Source of the DNA: an uncultured Bacilli bacterium
GTDB taxonomy: Bacteria > Bacillota_I > Bacilli_A > RF39 > UBA660
Assembly (NCBI GenBank): GCA_947628765.1
Contig: CANRBD010000058.1
Location: 1 to 6,999, forward strand
Direction: 5' to 3'
Length of the DNA stretch: 6,999 nt
Shown one piece after another: positions 5,307 through 6,999 of the stretch. Each line of letters begins with the position of its first letter. The stretch's first letter is position 1. The notes below the pieces were generated by a model. It was not told the origin of the DNA. It was given only the letters and a program-made list of their open reading frames with translations, and made no database searches. The position numbers were made by a program, and so were the translations under genes.

Positions 5307-6999
5307 CTATTGTATATGGACTATTTTGTGTGCCTTTACCTTGTAAGGTAATATTTGATTTTAGATAGATAACTGGATATACAGCAAAACTAGATTTCGG
5401 AGTAGTACCACCAATATTACCATCAGTATGCCTAATAGACCGTATATATCCTGTACTAAAATCATCTCGGCTATCTGTAGTTAAAGTCGGTATCGTAGCT
5501 CCTGCATCAACACTATATAAATAATTTGTAGCATTACAAACTGTATAATTCATTGCCATGCGAAGAGTCCCGCACTGCGAAATATTACTATTAGCTTTGA
5601 CATAATCACTTAGTGTAATTATTCCTACATTACTTTGCGCATCAAATGCTTTTTCCTGTGAAACTTGAGTAGCTAAACTATCACTGCTATAATCACATGG
5701 ACCATAGTAAAATGCGTGTTTATTTATATATTTTTTCGCATCTGCACTTAATATAGTATTATAATAATCATTATTTAAATATGTTTTTAATGCTGAATCT
5801 TGATCTACTTTTCCAGAACTTTTTCCATTTATGTAATTTTCGGTTTCTGCCCAGACATTACATCCATTTTGTTGAGCAGAACCAAGGCCACAAAATCCAG
5901 TAGTTCTTGCTTCAACTGAATCAAATACTTTATCTGTAACTTTATTACTTTTCATAATCTTTAATTTCCCATCATTTTCTACAGCTATTATTCTCCATTC
6001 TTCATCATTAAATTTTATCCAGTTATTTGGATTTGCTCCTTGATAGACATATCTTCCTTCTTCTTCCGTATTAGGATCAGCTACAAGCCCATCTTTTCCT
6101 ACTTTATTCTTTAATTCGGAAACTTTTGTTGGTAAGGTATATGGATCTTCTTTAGTACCAGAACCTGATAGTTTTACTGATGGCTTTAGATATAGCGCAG
6201 GTACTACACCAAAAACAGAACTTGCATTATTACCTCCAATCTTGCCACTACTAAATACATTCATCACGGGGCTCGTTACTTCGTAGGTACCGTTATTGAA
6301 TATAGCCGCCGATAGTGTCCAAAGTCTTTCGGCACCCGCTCCCTCTGCTGCATGGTGCATCCACTGATTAGTTACACATTTTGAATTCATAATATACCAT
6401 GTGTCTGGGTTATAACATGTTGTTCTATCAGGTATAGCTAGCAAATAATCACTTAAGGATATTAATCCAACATTACTTGTTGCTGAATATTTCTTTTCTT
6501 CTTCAATAATTTTAGCAATATCTTTACTGTCCATCTTAACAGCACCATAATTGAATACATGTTCTTGTATATAGTCTTTATTCGTTTTGATTGTATTATT
6601 ATAATATTCACCATTTAAATATGTTTTTAATTCACTATCTTTATCAACAGTTCCTTGAATACCATAATTCAAATCAGAATGGTTATCAAAATTAGCTGTG
6701 GCTGCCCAAACATTACAACCATTATTACTAGATGAACAATAACCTGTTGTTCGTTTTCCTGCTGAATCAAATGCTTTATTTTCTAAGAATTTAGCTCTCA
6801 TTATCTTAATAGCCCCGTCTGATTCAATGGCTATTATCCTCCACTCTTCATTGTTAAATGTAATCCAGTTATTTGGATTTGCACCAGCATAGACATATCT
6901 TCCTTCTTCGACTGGGTCTTTGTGTAAGCCATCTCCGGTTATTACTATTGGGGCTTCTGTTCCTCCAAAGTTTTGTTCTAATTGTACCGCATATGTCTC
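5296..6999 (-). CDS. Repeat-containing surface or secreted protein, DUF6273-like, 5' end missing
   Basis: The frame is open from the right edge (6999) to TAG at 5296, giving 567 residues without the N-terminus. The first ATG (6801) lies inside a conserved domain and is not the start. Two tandem domains are visible, at about residues 33-289 and 315-565, with a period of 282 residues. Each contains, in order: GRYVY(A/Q)GANPNNWI, EEWRIIA, two close cysteines before NVW, YLN(G/N)(E/D)YYN, a SDY segment, a second cysteine pair, and near the end a P-(A/V)-(L/I)-YLK strand followed by DPYTL or SPYTI. The order W-R, YLN, S-(D)-Y, YLK is what I recall of DUF6273 domains, but I cannot confirm it. The cysteines suggest an oxidising, extracellular location. 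There is no LPXTG motif and no membrane segment near the C-terminus, so any anchor or signal peptide must lie in the missing N-terminal part. Function unknown. Confidence 0.85.
   Translation of the reverse strand, partial: ETYAVQLEQNFGGTEAPIVITGDGLHKDPVEEGRYVYAGANPNNWITFNNEEWRIIAIESDGAIKIMRAKFLENKAFDSAGKRTTGYCSSSNNGCNVWAATANFDNHSDLNYGIQGTVDKDSELKTYLNGEYYNNTIKTNKDYIQEHVFNYGAVKMDSKDIAKIIEEEKKYSATSNVGLISLSDYLLAIPDRTTCYNPDTWYIMNSKCVTNQWMHHAAEGAGAERLWTLSAAIFNNGTYEVTSPVMNVFSSGKIGGNNASSVFGVVPALYLKPSVKLSGSGTKEDPYTLPTKVSELKNKVGKDGLVADPNTEEEGRYVYQGANPNNWIKFNDEEWRIIAVENDGKLKIMKSNKVTDKVFDSVEARTTGFCGLGSAQQNGCNVWAETENYINGKSSGKVDQDSALKTYLNNDYYNTILSADAKKYINKHAFYYGPCDYSSDSLATQVSQEKAFDAQSNVGIITLSDYVKANSNISQCGTLRMAMNYTVCNATNYLYSVDAGATIPTLTTDSRDDFSTGYIRSIRHTDGNIGGTTPKSSFAVYPVIYLKSNITLQGKGTQNSPYTIVES
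5299..6903 (-). repeat. Two tandem copies of a coding repeat, 846-bp period
   Basis: The copies span about 6133-6903 and 5299-6057. Some segments are identical at the DNA level at an offset of exactly 846 bp, for example ATCCAGTTATTTGGATTTGC at 6863-6882 and 6017-6036. A 21-base segment starting at 6889 also recurs at 6043. The opening third is most alike, while the later parts have diverged and differ in length. This points to an old in-frame duplication. The residues before the first copy do not resemble the end of a repeat, so this is probably the first copy in the protein. Confidence 0.9.

Overview
The window looks like a chromosomal segment of a low-GC Gram-positive bacterium (Bacillota). 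I infer a gut Bacilli or Mollicutes-like lineage, from the AT-rich composition, the HrcA/CIRCE heat-shock control and the type of repeat-containing surface protein. The standard genetic code fits: tryptophans in the genes I read are TGG, and hrcA ends in TGA. All recognisable genes lie on the minus strand, so the genetic order runs from the right edge to the left.

Right part (5296-6999): the 3' two-thirds or so of a gene for a large, probably exported protein. It has two tandem copies of a domain of about 250 residues that resembles DUF6273. The gene runs off the right edge. Its stop codon sits inside a long imperfect hairpin (5250-5306). Next come a 10-bp inverted repeat enclosing a very AT-rich 70-nt loop (5159-5248) and an intrinsic terminator (5121-5146).

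Middle part (4916-5003): a heat-shock control region. A full-consensus sigma-A promoter with an extended -10 lies between two CIRCE operators. One overlaps the -35 box and the other covers the expected transcription start.

Left-centre (1557-4916): the operon hrcA, grpE, dnaK. HrcA represses its own operon at CIRCE, DnaK is the Hsp70 chaperone and GrpE is its nucleotide exchange factor. The usual fourth gene, dnaJ, is not next to dnaK.

Left part (1-1514): pepF, an M3-family oligoendopeptidase F, follows dnaK after 42 nt. Its C-terminal end is cut off by the left edge. A 9-bp hairpin starting inside the dnaK stop codon separates the two and may end or attenuate the heat-shock transcript.

The coding genes are mostly well-known families. 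The less ordinary parts are the structured 3' region of the surface-protein gene, the double-CIRCE promoter with a non-standard spacer, pepF in the dnaJ position, and the duplicated cysteine-containing surface domain.
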